Part shown: one piece after another, positions 31,809 to 42,954 of the stretch
Numbering within the stretch: position 1 is the first letter of the stretch
Layout: each line of letters begins with the position of its first letter
Origin: Apoderus coryli
Taxonomy: Eukaryota > Arthropoda > Insecta > Coleoptera > Attelabidae
Direction: 5' to 3'
NCBI GenBank assembly: GCA_911728435.2
Contig: OU452209.1
Span: forward strand, 11,142,869 to 11,206,868
Length of the DNA stretch: 64,000 bases
Notes under the pieces: model-generated
Databases searched by the model: none
What the model was told of the DNA's origin: nothing
The model's input: only the letters and a program-made list of their open reading frames with translations
Program-made: the position numbers and the translations under genes

Positions 31809-33137
31809 ACCCAATAAACAGACGTACGTAAAAAAACGTTTAAATTTACTAATAACGTTTTATTAAACTCGTGTTTTTATTAAGTAGAATCTACTCAAAA
31901 ATGTCGCGGCATTTAACGTTACATACAGGGTGTAAAGAAAAACGTGGTGAATAAATAACAACTTTGTGTGGTGTTCAAAACACGTCAAAACAACGTTGAT
32001 AACAAATTTTTAAAACGTTTCCAGAATACGTCGAATACACGTAGAAAATAAAGGATACATACACGAATTTTATTGTTATATATTTATTTTTAAATAACGT
32101 TTCTAAACAACATTGAATAAACGTGTACTTGTATTTTTAAAACAATAAATTTATTGACGTATATTGTAAGGATTTTTTAAAGTTTGTTTAGCATGTAAAA
32201 GTTTGACTAAATCGTTTAAAAAATCAGGTGCATGTATACAGGAGACACCCAAAAAATAATATTACTATTAAGTAATATTTAAAAATAATTACCAACCTGA
32301 TTTTTTAAACGATTTATTCAAACTTTTACATGCTGCACTAAACAAACTTTAAAATATCCTTACAAGATACGTTAATATTACGTTAATAAATGTATTGTTT
32401 TAAAAATACTAGTACACGTTTATTCAATGTTCTTTAGAAGTTAGAGCTAGAGAGCTATTAAGCTAGATACAGTAGTAAAAATAACGTTTTAAAAATACGT
32501 TTTTACACTATTAAAAATGACCAATGCAGGTAGGCTTTTTCTAACACGATTTTCTCACTGTAAACAAATCGGCGTTTTTTAAAAGGTGGGAAACCATCGT
32601 ATTGGTTCTGACAGGGACAGTCACTTACGCTGTCGAATTTGGAAACTTGAGTACACTAGTAGAAGGTTTGTTCCTACACGTTTTATTGGTTTCGAGAAAC
32701 GTTAAAAGCCCGTATTGATAAACGTCAAACATGCGATCTGCTTAGTACGTTATTTTAACATAAAGATAATGACTGTTATATTTTCGTCAGGAAAATACGA
32801 CAATAAAACGTTTTTTATTTCTATTACTTAAGATTAATTTATCATGCGTTGGTTTTAACGTATAAAGAACGTTAATTTTATTCAACCTATTAATATACTA
32901 TTAAAACGTTAAAAAACCGTATTGTAATATAATAAATTTAATTTTCAAAATATCGTCATATTAACCTACAAGTTTTCTTAAGTTAGATTTTGGCCAGAAA
33001 TGTTCGTATTAAAAACGTTGAATTAAAACGGTATTATTTTGTACCAAAATTAAACGGTTATTTTTTAAACGTACACGTTTAATCAACCAATGACACGTTA
33101 ATTTTACGTTTAAAAAACGTATGTGTGTTTACTGGGT
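31809..33137. mobile_element. ACGTTT-rich inverted-repeat element, about 1.33 kb
   Basis: The left end ACCCAATAAACA is matched by the right end TGTTTACTGGGT, and the arms go on with similar ACGTACG/ACGTTT words. The interior is strikingly full of ACGTTT, AACGTT and ACGTTA words on both strands while the flanks are not. It has no coding capacity. It contains a further inverted repeat at 32109-32431. Probably a non-autonomous DNA element; the family is unknown. Confidence 0.6.
32109..32431. repeat. Hairpin repeat, ~130-bp arms
   Basis: AACATTGAATAAACGTGTAC at the left is matched by its reverse complement ending at 32431. The arms continue through GTATTTTTAAAAC, TTGTAAGGAT, AAGTTTGTTTAG and AATCGTTTAAAAAATCAGGT to a loop of about 60 bp. 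It lies inside the ACGTTT-rich element. Confidence 0.85.
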
Positions 33138-33159
33138 AGTATCTTATAGTATATATAGA

Positions 33160-33339
33160 TATAGTATATATAGTAGCAGGCCAGAATGTGGCTGGGATTG
33201 CGACGAGTCGATGCCGTTTTTAGCGTCCACTGAGCCTTCTTGTCTATAGTTATTATTCGGTGGTCCAGTAGACACTGAAAATCGCATCGACTCGTCGCAT
33301 TCCCAGCTACATTTCTGGCCCGCTACTATATATACTATA
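33160..33339. repeat. Hairpin repeat, ~73-bp arms
   Basis: The left arm, containing TGCGACGAGTCGATGC with AGCAGGCCAGAAT before it, is matched in reverse complement by the right arm ending TATATACTATA at 33339. The arms are unusually GC-rich for this region. The loop carries CCTTCTTGTCTATAGTTA, whose reverse complement occurs at about 31694-31711, the other side of the ACGTTT-rich element. Confidence 0.85.
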
Positions 33340-33391
33340 AGCTACTATACTATAACTATAACTGCAGGGAATTGCTTTGTAGACATGAACA

Positions 33392-33890
33392 TCAGACGTA
33401 CCGACACGATGAGAACCAACTGTATATTATTTTAACTGTGCAAGAGTGTTGTTTTCGACCTGGCCGCCTTCTACCTTCGATTTTTCCTTGCAGTAGTAGC
33501 TTTGGTATGGAGTAGCGGGGTCCTCTCAGTGCATGTCCCAGATATGACATTTTACGTGTTTCCATAAGATGTCTTTCTACGCCAGCTGTTCGTAGAACTT
33601 CATTGTTAGTTGTGTGTGCTGTCCAGAGAATACGCAGCAATCGGCGGAGTGTCTACAACTCAAAACCTTCGATCCGATTTAGCGTTCTGGCTTTAAGTGA
33701 CCAGGTTTTAACACCGTACAATAAAATAGGCCATACATAATATTGAACCACACGTATTCGAGTGGTTGTTTTCGCTCGGCCAATTCTTCCCTTCACTTTT
33801 TCATCACATTTCATTTCGTGACGCGCCCAGACAGGTAAATTTGGCGACACGTTCAATATTTTCTCCGTTGTGTTGGTAATATGCACTATA
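33392..33890 (-). pseudogene. LINE (RTE-like) reverse transcriptase C-terminal relic
   Basis: The minus strand reads RIRVVQYYVWPILLYGVKTW, then LKARTLNRIEGFEL; after a frameshift at about 33645 it continues with MLRILWTAHTTNNEVLRTAG and MSYLGHALRGPRYSIPKLLL then KIEGRRRPGRKQ. This is the standard C-terminal region after the RT domain in many insect LINE proteins (LLYG-x-E-T-W ... R-L-L-R-I-x-W-T ... Y-L-G-H-x-x-R ... I-x-G-x-R-x-x-G-R). The catalytic part is absent. Confidence 0.8.
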
Positions 33891-34299
33891 AGTTATTGCT
33901 CTAGATAGTCCTCACAAAAACTAAAATTAATTAGATATTTTCGGTATATCTAATTAATCACAAAGGGAAACATCCAAAAGTGGATAAGGAGGCAAACAAC
34001 CATTGTACTGAGGAGGACAGCAGCAACTGAAAGGGGTTGCAATTTCAAACAAACATCACTTAGATGGTGGCTCGGCTTTTATTTTAAAAATATTGTACCA
34101 TTTAGAAAATAACACGCTGTATATATAATTTCTTCATCACTTTCTTAACAACAGCTAAAAACACCGAAAACACAGTAGTTGAACTTACATTAGTAAGTAA
34201 TATCTTTACTCCTGAGTACCCCAAGCTTCCAGCCTTCGAACCCTATTCTTTGTAATTTTTATCAAAATTATTAATAACATAATATGCTGTCAAAAGCTC

Positions 34300-34400
34300 T
34301 TATTTGTAGACGACTTAAAATTATTCTACCAAAGTAAATCTGTCGATAACTGTTTATTCCTTCAGAAAAATTTTAAATGACCTTCATTTTCTTGAAAAAA
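34300..34400 (+). pseudogene. Tiny LINE reverse transcriptase relic (FADD region)
   Basis: The + strand reads KLLFVDDLKLFYQSKSVDNC then LFLQKNF. That is the F/Y-x-D-D-L-K-[IL]-F/Y motif with the following D-C...LQ spacing of Jockey/CR1-type reverse transcriptases. It is only about 30 codons long. Confidence 0.55.
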
Positions 34401-34449
34401 TGATATAATGAAAGATAAAATTCATTAGTACTTCTTAGTTAACATATTA

Positions 34450-34800
34450 CAATATGCACTGCCGGAGGATGGGGGAACTGCTCGAACCACTTTTGAAAAA
34501 TGATACTGAAGATGCTCGGATGAGAAAGAAACAAGTCGCGGAAATAATTGCAGTGTCCGATACAAGGTCATTGCAAAATGAGTGCCGATAATGCTGGCCT
34601 AGATTGTTACCGAAGATGACACTTTGATTCATGATCATTATGTGCTCGAGTCTAAGCAGAACTCTATGCAATGACGTAAAAAGACACAACTACCTAAGAA
34701 GTCAATCCGAAAGCTCATAGCGACCATCTTCTGGGAAGATCTGGGCGATTATTATTTGTTTCTGAAAATCAAACAAAAATTTATATGGCATATAAAAATA
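34450..34800 (+). pseudogene. mariner transposase relic (HTH to first catalytic D)
   Basis: The + strand reads EDDTLIHDHYVLESKQNSMQ, matching the mariner pattern DETWIHHYxPESKxQSxQW around the first catalytic D, and later TIFWEDLGDYYLFLKI, like the family's IASIFWDxxGxxxxDFL. Upstream (34450-34590) decayed sequence may hold the second HTH. It carries stops and frameshifts. Confidence 0.65.
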
Positions 34801-35898
34801 GGACAAAGTTTGCTAGATTGTAATCGGAAAATGCAAAAACGAATCAGATTTTAGTGCGTTTCAAAGCTAATGGGCAAGATTAGCATGTTACTCTCCTGTG
34901 AAATTATTGTCAAAATTGTGGCACCTGTTTCTCCCTCTATCGGCTATTCTATTCTTACAACACTTTTAAAATTACCGACAAAAATCCTTCCACCCTCACT
35001 AAGTTATTGAGACGATTTGTTTTCTATGTTGGTTACAGAAAACAAACAAATAAACATAAATCAGAACAATTCCTTTCGCTTGGATATTATTATCTGGTCT
35101 ATCTGACACAAATTCCCTACTCTACTTTGTGATAAATGGTCTACAGCTCTTTCACGCTCGAACGAAAATCATTCAAAGCATAAAGAAAAAACTTAGTAGG
35201 TATCAGTTTTTAAAAGCATGCCGAACATACTAATTTACGTTTGACAATTTCATGTGTTGACACCCATGTCTAAATATCAGTAGCATCTGAAAATTAATAG
35301 GATTTACGCACATGTTTGGGAAATACTCTGCACTTCATTATCAGTGCTTTGTAGGAGGTCGTTTTTACAGAGAATTCAATACATACGTACATTGGCGACA
35401 GTAGTAAATAAATTATGAGACTTAAAAGTTATATTCAAAGCGTAACTAACAGGATTATTGGAAAAAAGGTGTGGATAGTCATACTGAGGTGTTTGTACTT
35501 TTAGAGAAGAGTTTTTACTTCTCGTAATATAACTATTTGATGTTTTTGTTAGATTTATGTGAATTATGGAAATATAGTTGTCAACACAAACAAAGAACCG
35601 CTTGCTTCTTCTAGGCTCTATTATAGCTCACAGGTATATTTATTTCGCCCACTAGAGTGGAATAGGCAATATAATATAGATAATCATATTATGAAACTTT
35701 AGTCTGTTATGAAGAACAAAAAGCATATTTCGTCGCTCTAGTGGTGTTTAGTAAAACTATGTTTTGTATTTCTTATCAAAGTATCTGTTTAATTTTAAAC
35801 ATTCTGACATTTTATAAATTGTACATGTAGTACAAAAATATTTTATCGAAAGGAAAAATGTTTTTGCTAAAATAAGGACACTCTTAGAACTTAACTTA
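34801..35898. other. AT-rich DNA, nothing recognised
   Basis: No coding or repeat motif could be assigned. Confidence 0.45.
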
Positions 35899-36416
35899 TT
35901 AGGTCATTGAATAAGTCCGTATAGGGGGTTACTAGATTTTTTCCATATGATTTTTATTTAGTACCTAACCTTCAGACGATACGTGTATACATTTGATAGC
36001 AATCTGACTATTGATTCGTGATTTATAGCCTTTTGTGTGAAGCACCTTTTGTTATTGAAAAAAAAATTGAAAAAAGTGACTTTCGAGTTTTGATAAAGCC
36101 TTGCTATTTGATGAAAAAAATTACAGTGGAAACCAAACAATGGCTTGGTAAACATTATCAGAACTCTGCTCCATGGAGACAAATGGTAGAGAAGTGGATT
36201 GCTGCATTTAATCGTGGTCATACCAGCATAAATGATGCAGAGCGCAGTGGACGCCCAAATGAGGCTGTTATTCCAGAAAATGTCAAAAAAATTAACAAAT
36301 TGGTTATCAACGAGCGCAAATTGGAGGTGCACGAGCTAGCTGACATTGTAAAGATATCATATGGTAGTGTTTTTACCATTTTACACAAACATTTGGATAT
36401 GCGAAAGCTCCATTGA
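35899..36416 (+). pseudogene. mariner element relic: left end plus transposase N-terminus
   Basis: TTAGGTCATTGAATAAGTCC at 35899 looks like the terminal repeat of a mariner. About 120 bp later the + strand encodes a well-preserved N-terminal DNA-binding domain: FRVLIKPCYLMKKITVETKQ, MVEKWIAAFNRGHTSINDAE, RSGRPNEAV, then ELADIVKISYGSVFTILHKH and LDMRKLH, ending at a stop at 36414. This is the paired HTH of mariner/SETMAR-type transposases. The catalytic domain is absent, so the element was truncated. Confidence 0.85.
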
Positions 36417-38819
36417 AGGCTGAAAGCGCAATAATGGAATTCGTCATTATCCCTTAACCCTCTTCTTGAGTAGATCATTTTAATGATTTTTTTTGATGAT
36501 ATAATGATTTTCATAAAGAGTTTTCTTACTTCTGCAGGTGTTCTTGTTGACTGTCAGCACTTTAACGCACGCTCGTAGGAAAATTCATTTACGTCTCTCA
36601 GATTTAGTGTTAATAAGATCTAGTAATATCGTGGAAAAGTTTTATTTATTTTACTATGTCCGCAAAAAGTCTGCATCAAATGTAATTTTCTTTCATTATT
36701 AGAGACAATTAAAGTTTAATGGCGGAGTTAGTTATTGCTTGTCGAAAAGTTAAAAATCATGGATAACACGATAAGTTGTGCGAGTTTACTCGTCAAATTT
36801 GACATTTTTTACTATAAATTTCCAAATTTAATAAAATTTGGTAAACTTAAATTAAAAAAAGCTGTTCAGTTTTACAATTTCTATAAAAATTACAAATTTT
36901 ATCTCTCAACAATTAATTTTTTTTACTACATTTTCGACAATTTTGACTAGACCCTTTATACAAACTTCCTAACTTTGACGTATGGCAGCAACATTACTTG
37001 ATTTTACTTAATCGGATATACTATTACGTAATATTTGGAGTACAACTATTTATTTTCCTTCTAATCTAGAGTTGGTCCAGTTACGCTAAAATTTTCATGA
37101 AGTTGACGATCCCTTTGGGGACCAATTCCCTTACGTCGCATGGGGTGTTAAAGTTACCCTTCCAGCCTTATGCTGAACAGTGCCATGAATCGCAGAACAC
37201 ATGTCGGTCTCGATTCCTCCTTCGTAAAAACGACATTTATCTCAGGCTTATCTTATTGAATACTATATCCCATGAAGGTGTCGTGTGAAAAGGCGGACCA
37301 TTTTCAATGTATAACACTCGGGATAACAATAGGCAATTGACCCTAAGCGGGGTGGTACTACTTGAACTTTATGAAAAGTAAGAAGTTTGCATTGAAACCA
37401 ATGCCAAAATATGGATGTGGCTGAAATTATTGTAGGTCACCTTTTTGCATACCTAATGATGATTTATCACTTCCGAAGAGTTAAATAAACCCCGGGTTGG
37501 TCCCGGCCGGCTTCAGTTCCTTGTCCTTTTAGTAAGAAATCTTAGAATTCAAAAAAAAATAAATAAAATAACCAAAGTATATTAATACCAACGAGGTTCG
37601 AATGTGAAAGCCTCTTTATAGAATAGCCGATCCAAACCAACTCAACTATAATGAACGAAATTGGTTAAAAAATATTAATTCATAATAATTAATAAAATCG
37701 TTATACAAAACCAATGTCAATTGAGACAAAAATGAAAAAAATACAAAATTGAAATAATTAATAAAAACGAAACAATAAAAAATTACCTAAACCCAATAAT
37801 TAATAACACAAAGCATTTTAACATTTCCCCAGTGTTTGAACCTAAAAAGGATTTCCTGTTGGTTCTAAATCACACGAAATGGAAGTATCTACAGAAATGT
37901 AGACCCTGCAAAACTGAATACCAGCCATTATATTTGTTTTGTTCAGTCTACTTTTAAATAAACAACGTTGCTAGGTATCTCGTGTATACAACAGCTCTAT
38001 ATCAATATTACCAGTCGCATTTTAGCCCTAAAAATGATAAGCTCCGACCGCACGATTAGTACCAGGGATTAGCGGGCGGCGAGATGTTAGAAGTCGGCAT
38101 ATTTTTATACCCCAGAGATAAGGAAAACCGATATAGGAATATAATAATGTGGTGAAGCACCTGACAACATTATGCATTGTGCACATATGTGCGTCTCTGT
38201 CTCTCTGAACGGATCTATAATAGTTTCATAGATTGTGTATATTTTTTATCGATATATTTTCTATATATAAGACACAGAGTCTGAAGGAATCGATGTGCTT
38301 TCTTCTGTTTGTAGTGGAATTACGGCTATAGATAGTAGGTTATCATGCCACAATAAAATTCGTACTATTAGGTTTTGTTTTCATATTATTTGTTTGTTTT
38401 TTTGTTATCCAAATTGTACAAGGTGGAATTTTATTAGCGGCCTATATATTTTCTCAGAAACTACTGACTAAATGTTTAGAGTGTAATTTACCCTACACTG
38501 CTCAGGTTTAAATGCGGGATGGGGTGATGCTGTGACCTCAACCAAAAATGTCTTGTGCGGTTGCTAGTTACCATTATATAATGAAATTTCCAATGCTACC
38601 ATTTTGTTTTACTATTTAAGTGGGACTGACGAGGTCTGGAGATTACGATGTAATTTTTTGTGGTTAAAATCTGGTCACTAATAAATAATAATAATATTTA
38701 TTCACATTCACTCAAACAACTATAGTAGCTTATTTCTATATTATGAGTAACGAATGCAAATGAAAGTTAATTCGCTAAAGTTTTGAGAACTAGCATGCGA
38801 ATGCTCATACCTACGTTCA
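36417..38819. other. Non-coding stretch with GC-richer blocks of unknown origin
   Basis: No coding relic was identified. GC-richer blocks at about 37080-37500 (containing GGTGTTAAAGTTACCCTTCC and CCCGGGTTGGTCCCGGCCGG) and 38035-38090 may be repeat fragments, but I cannot name them. Confidence 0.4.
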
Positions 38820-39440
38820 TCAGTGGCGGCCCGTGAGTCCTGAGGGTTGTGAGGCAGTACAAAGATTTTTATAAAAAAACTGTTGATTACCAATATTATA
38901 ATATTATTTGCTGATTATTTGGGAACTATCAATAACGGAAGCTATATTTTGTTTTTGTTTTTTCATAATAAGTAATTTACTTTACATCCAATATGTGCAG
39001 CACTTTTGTTGTGAATAGCCAGACTACGAGCTAAATTTTTTGTATCAGAATACCCATTTTTAGACTAAGTATTATTAGATACTGAAAACATGACACAAGG
39101 TCAACAAAATAATTTTTGTAACTCCGCGCTCCCAGATAACCAATAAAACTTTTTGTGCCAATCATTATTAAAACCCCTAGTTTTTCCCGCGGTGCCAATA
39201 TTTATTGAATATTTACTTAAATCTGGAATAGGCCTCGCTAATTCTTGAACGACGTATGTTTATCGTCGCATCGCTTTAAAAATGACCACCGATATATTAA
39301 ATAATTGATTATATCCCCAGAACTTCGCATTTCTAAATCTACGTTTACTTGTACTACTGTCGGCGTTGGTGCAACACAGCCTGGTCCTAGAACATCCATA
39401 TTTTCCATACTATTAACTATTCACTATCACTAAACCAGCA
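38820..39440 (-). pseudogene. hAT-like transposase relic with TTF-type zinc finger, internally deleted
   Basis: The minus strand begins MENMDVLGPGC near 39405, then in another frame RPIPDLSKYSINIGTAGKTR, GFNNDWHKKFYWLSGSAELQ, KNGYSDTKNLARSLAIHNKS and AAH. That is the TTF-type zinc-finger region (RPxPDL ... W-x-x-x-x-W-L-x-G-S ... G-[FY]-x-D-x-K-N-L ... H-x-x-S-x-x-H) of hAT-derived and ZMYM-like proteins, with the middle Cys cluster damaged. The sequence CAGTGGCGGC at 38820 looks like a hAT terminal repeat. The catalytic domain is missing. Confidence 0.75.
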
Positions 39441-40220
39441 CAAAAAAATGCTTCACTTTAAGAATCTTTACACGAAAAAATACTAAATACCTATTTATTT
39501 ATTGTATTTATTGCCTGTCCCTAGTGTCCCTTAATTTATTACGATTATTATAAAGGAAAACCAGAAAGAAATAATAATTTACAAAATAGGTTGGTATTAC
39601 CTATAATAATATTATAATCAAAATATAAGAAGGCAAAAGAAAACCGAAAGATGAATTGAACAAAGATCAAAGATAATGTATATAATAGGTCAAAGCGAGA
39701 GAACACTAAGTAGTAAATTAAGGGGTATAAGACAGACGTGGATGTCAGTCACTCAATTTGCTGTATATCTAAAAACGCATGAAGAGGCACTGCTTGACTT
39801 TCCATCTTTCTTTCACACATTAATGTATTGCTGCAGTAATACCTACTATGCTAGACAGAATTGTGCAACTCCAATTCATATTAATGTGTTTCAAGTTTAA
39901 CGTTGATAGAGCTAAATGGAATGTGTACTCTTATAATAGATACTCTGAAAATAAAATACATACATGAGTACATGCCTGCGATGAATGAATATGCAATTTA
40001 TAGCAATTCAATAGATTATCAACTCAACTCACATAAATTGTATACAACACATAAAAATGTGAGCAGTTAACTGTTAGCTGATCAGTTTCTGTTAAATAAG
40101 AAAATCGGAGACTAATATTAATCAATGTGGTAGTAGATAACAATAATTAAAAATGGCAACTCGCCATGCACAGGGACTAGAGGCACTGCCTCTGACTTAA
40201 AATTATTTAATTACGGCCAG
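39441..40220. other. AT-rich DNA, nothing recognised
   Basis: No coding or repeat motif could be assigned. Confidence 0.4.
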
Positions 40221-42877
40221 TATGGATGTTTTTATTGACGTTGGCCTACTCTCGTTCTGCGTTCGCCGACGGGCAAAGCATTGTCGCCTCATTGGATAGA
40301 GAGCACGATATACATGACAGTTATTTTCATAATTTAATTGAGAACTTTATGTTAGCAGTCAATCTTAAACAATTTAATAGAGTACCTAACGCGAATGGTC
40401 GATTGCTCGACCTCGTTTTATCTAACTTTGAGTGTTTTGTCGCCATGAACAATGTACCTCTCGTTGCTGCTGACATTCATCATCCTTCCTTATTTGTTAA
40501 TTTTAAGACTTCCCTACCTCCTAGAAATAATTTTTGTGCTAATGAAAATTCTCAGAACCAATTTAATTTTAGAAAAGCAAATTTTCCACTTATGTATGAG
40601 ATGATTATAAATGCAGATTGGTCTACCGTATTGGCGAATATGAACGTGAATGATTCTTGTGATGAACTGTACCGAATTCTAAATGGTATTTTTAAATTGT
40701 GTGTACCTCTGAGAGACAGGCGTAAGAGACGGTTTCCAGTTTATTATACTAAGCCTCTTATTGATAACATATATAAAAAGGAGAAAGCCTGCAGGGACTT
40801 TCGAAGATCTGGATCGGAGTATCATCGGCAGAGGTTTAATTATTTGCGCGGATTGGTCAAAAGACAAGTGAGGGAGGCGTACTCCAGGTATGCTACAGAT
40901 TGTGAGCAATCAATTAAGACTGATCCTCGTAGGTTTTGGTCGTTCTTGCAGGGTAGAAGGAGTAACACTAGAATTCCTGGTTCTATGATTGGAGAGGACG
41001 CCACGCACGTTTCATCGCAGGAAGTGGTTGATGCGTTCGCCAAGTTTTTCCAGGGTGTATATGTTGAATCGCACCCTGTCGACGATGACTTGAACTTGAA
41101 CACATATAATTTTATGGGCCATGGTTCGCACATTATAGATGTTTTGGAGATTTCTGCTGATGATATTATAAAGGCTAGCAAGAGACTTAAAAGTCGGCTA
41201 ACTTCGGGCACGGATGGTGTGCCAAGTTTCGTTGTTAAGGATTGTATAATGATTTTGTCGGCCCCATTGGTGCATATTTTCAATCTGATTATTAAATCAT
41301 CGATTTATCCCACCTGTTGGAAGCACGCAAGGATTACTCCTATTCTTAAATCAGGACCATCCAATATCATATCTAATTATAGACCTATATCAATCCTTTG
41401 TAATTTCTCCAAGGTCTTTGAGATTGTTCTCTACGATAAAATATATCCTACTGTGAGAGGTTTCTTGTCGGCTGACCAGCATGGTTTCATGAGTGGTCGC
41501 TCATGTGCAACCAATCTGGCTGTGCTCTCTGAACAGATCTGTTCCGCTATTGATGGTTGCCGCCAGCTGGACGTGATCTACACTGATTTTCAAAAGGCGT
41601 TTGATCGCATTGATCATTGTATCTTACTCAGAAAACTTGACAATTTTGGTTTCTCGGAAGGGCTGGTTAAACTTTTTCGATCGTACCTTTTTCATCGTGC
41701 TCAGTTTGTTGAACATGAGGGCTTCAAGTCCTCGACATTTTTGGCAACTTCTGGAGTTCCGCAGGGCTCTAACCTTGGCCCACTATTGTTCAACATTTTC
41801 ATTAATGACCTTCTACAATTGTTCACCTGTAGTGGGCTTGCCTATGCAGATGATTTAAAGATCTTCAAAACGATTATTGATGAGGATGATTGCACATCTC
41901 TTCAGCGTGACTTGATCAGCTTGTCTGATTGGTGTAGCGTTAATAGATTGCAACTTAATGTTTCTAAATGTAAAGTTGTGTCATATGCAAGACTGAGAAA
42001 TGTGTTTTTGTTTGACTATCGCCTGAATGAGACATATCTGGAGAGGGTGGGTGAGATCAGGGATTTGGGTGTATTATTTGATTCCAGACTCACCTTTGTT
42101 CGTCATGTTGACACAATTGTCGCGAGTGCTAGTAGGGTGTTGGGGTTTATCATTAGAAACTGTCAACAGTTCAATGATATTTATACCATGAAATTGCTAT
42201 ACTACGCCTTTGTCAGGTCAAGGTTGGAGTTTGTCTCATTTATCTGGAATCCTTTGTACAATGTTCATGTATGTTCTGTGGAGTCTGTTCAGAGGCGCTT
42301 CCTCAAGTATTTGGCGTACAGGGGTGACGGTGTTTATCCTCCTAGGGGTGTTGATCACGGAATTTTATTGTCGCGATTTGGGGAGCCGTCTCTTGCGCTT
42401 AGAAGAAACGTGTTAGCTGTGAGTTTCTTATATAAACTGTTACACAATATTATCGACTGTCCTCATTTACTGAGTAGAGTCAGACTCCGTGTACCGCGTC
42501 TCGGGGCTAGGCGAGGTGTTCCCTTCGCTCTTGGTACAGCGAGAACTAATATATCTCTGCAGAGTCCTGTATTCTATATGTGTAGTATTTTTAATAGGTT
42601 CTGTGGAGAATTGGATATCAATGTTACCCCGCTTTCTGCACTGATTAGTGCTGTCTCGGCTAACTTAGGTGATGTTTAGATTTATTTATTGTATTGTTGT
42701 TGCTATGTGTACTGTTAGTGGTAACATATTAGCTATTGTTTGATTGTAATTTTATTGCTTATTTTATTTTTAATTTACATCTCAATGTAAGTGATTTTTC
42801 TGTAAGTGATTTTTCTGTAAATGGGTTTATCCTGTTGAAAATAAATGCTTATTTATTTATTTATTTATTTATTTATA
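40221..42877 (+). mobile_element. LINE B: 5'-truncated non-LTR retrotransposon with (TTTA)n tail
   Basis: The body begins inside an endonuclease domain at about 40225, carries a complete reverse transcriptase ORF, and ends with a 3' UTR of about 200 bp containing a duplicated GTAAGTGATTTTTCT, an AATAAA and a (TTTA)n tail at about 42848-42877, only about 78 bp before cad exon 2. Flanking target duplications could not be defined with confidence. Same orientation as cad. Confidence 0.85.
40226..42679 (+). CDS. LINE B reverse transcriptase ORF (817 aa, open)
   Basis: Reverse transcriptase related to LINE A. Residues 1-100 keep the end of an endonuclease domain (NGRLLDLVLSN ... LVAADIHHPSLFV, where the DH-x-P-like motif closes the endonuclease fold). 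The RT core follows: LTSGTDGVPSF, SNYRPISILCNFSK, D454 in YTDFQKAFD, SGVPQGSNLGPLLF, and the aspartate pair in YADDLKIF (540-547). The C-terminal region has VRSRLEFVSFIWNP. No stop in 817 codons implies recent insertion. The first Met is not the natural start; the upstream endonuclease is truncated. Confidence 0.9.
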   Translation: MFLLTLAYSRSAFADGQSIVASLDREHDIHDSYFHNLIENFMLAVNLKQFNRVPNANGRLLDLVLSNFECFVAMNNVPLVAADIHHPSLFVNFKTSLPPRNNFCANENSQNQFNFRKANFPLMYEMIINADWSTVLANMNVNDSCDELYRILNGIFKLCVPLRDRRKRRFPVYYTKPLIDNIYKKEKACRDFRRSGSEYHRQRFNYLRGLVKRQVREAYSRYATDCEQSIKTDPRRFWSFLQGRRSNTRIPGSMIGEDATHVSSQEVVDAFAKFFQGVYVESHPVDDDLNLNTYNFMGHGSHIIDVLEISADDIIKASKRLKSRLTSGTDGVPSFVVKDCIMILSAPLVHIFNLIIKSSIYPTCWKHARITPILKSGPSNIISNYRPISILCNFSKVFEIVLYDKIYPTVRGFLSADQHGFMSGRSCATNLAVLSEQICSAIDGCRQLDVIYTDFQKAFDRIDHCILLRKLDNFGFSEGLVKLFRSYLFHRAQFVEHEGFKSSTFLATSGVPQGSNLGPLLFNIFINDLLQLFTCSGLAYADDLKIFKTIIDEDDCTSLQRDLISLSDWCSVNRLQLNVSKCKVVSYARLRNVFLFDYRLNETYLERVGEIRDLGVLFDSRLTFVRHVDTIVASASRVLGFIIRNCQQFNDIYTMKLLYYAFVRSRLEFVSFIWNPLYNVHVCSVESVQRRFLKYLAYRGDGVYPPRGVDHGILLSRFGEPSLALRRNVLAVSFLYKLLHNIIDCPHLLSRVRLRVPRLGARRGVPFALGTARTNISLQSPVFYMCSIFNRFCGELDINVTPLSALISAVSANLGDV

Positions 42878-42954
42878 ATTTAAAACAAATCATCATCTGC
42901 GATGTGCGTAGGTAGTAGTTTCTTGTAATTCTAACAGAATTTTTATTGTTTCAG

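Larger units (their letters stand above)
3794..42954 (+). other. cad: cad intron 1, about 39.2 kb
   Basis: Donor GTAAGT at 3794 and acceptor TTGTTTCAG ending at 42954 are in matching phase: the last G of exon 1 plus GC of exon 2 makes a Gly codon, and the protein reads on as [12 protein letters not shown]. The intron is packed with transposon relics on both strands, listed separately. Confidence 0.9.

Noticed and set aside
40200..42890. Target site duplication around LINE B
   Set aside because: Only loose TAATTTAA-like similarity between AT-rich flanks; chance cannot be excluded.
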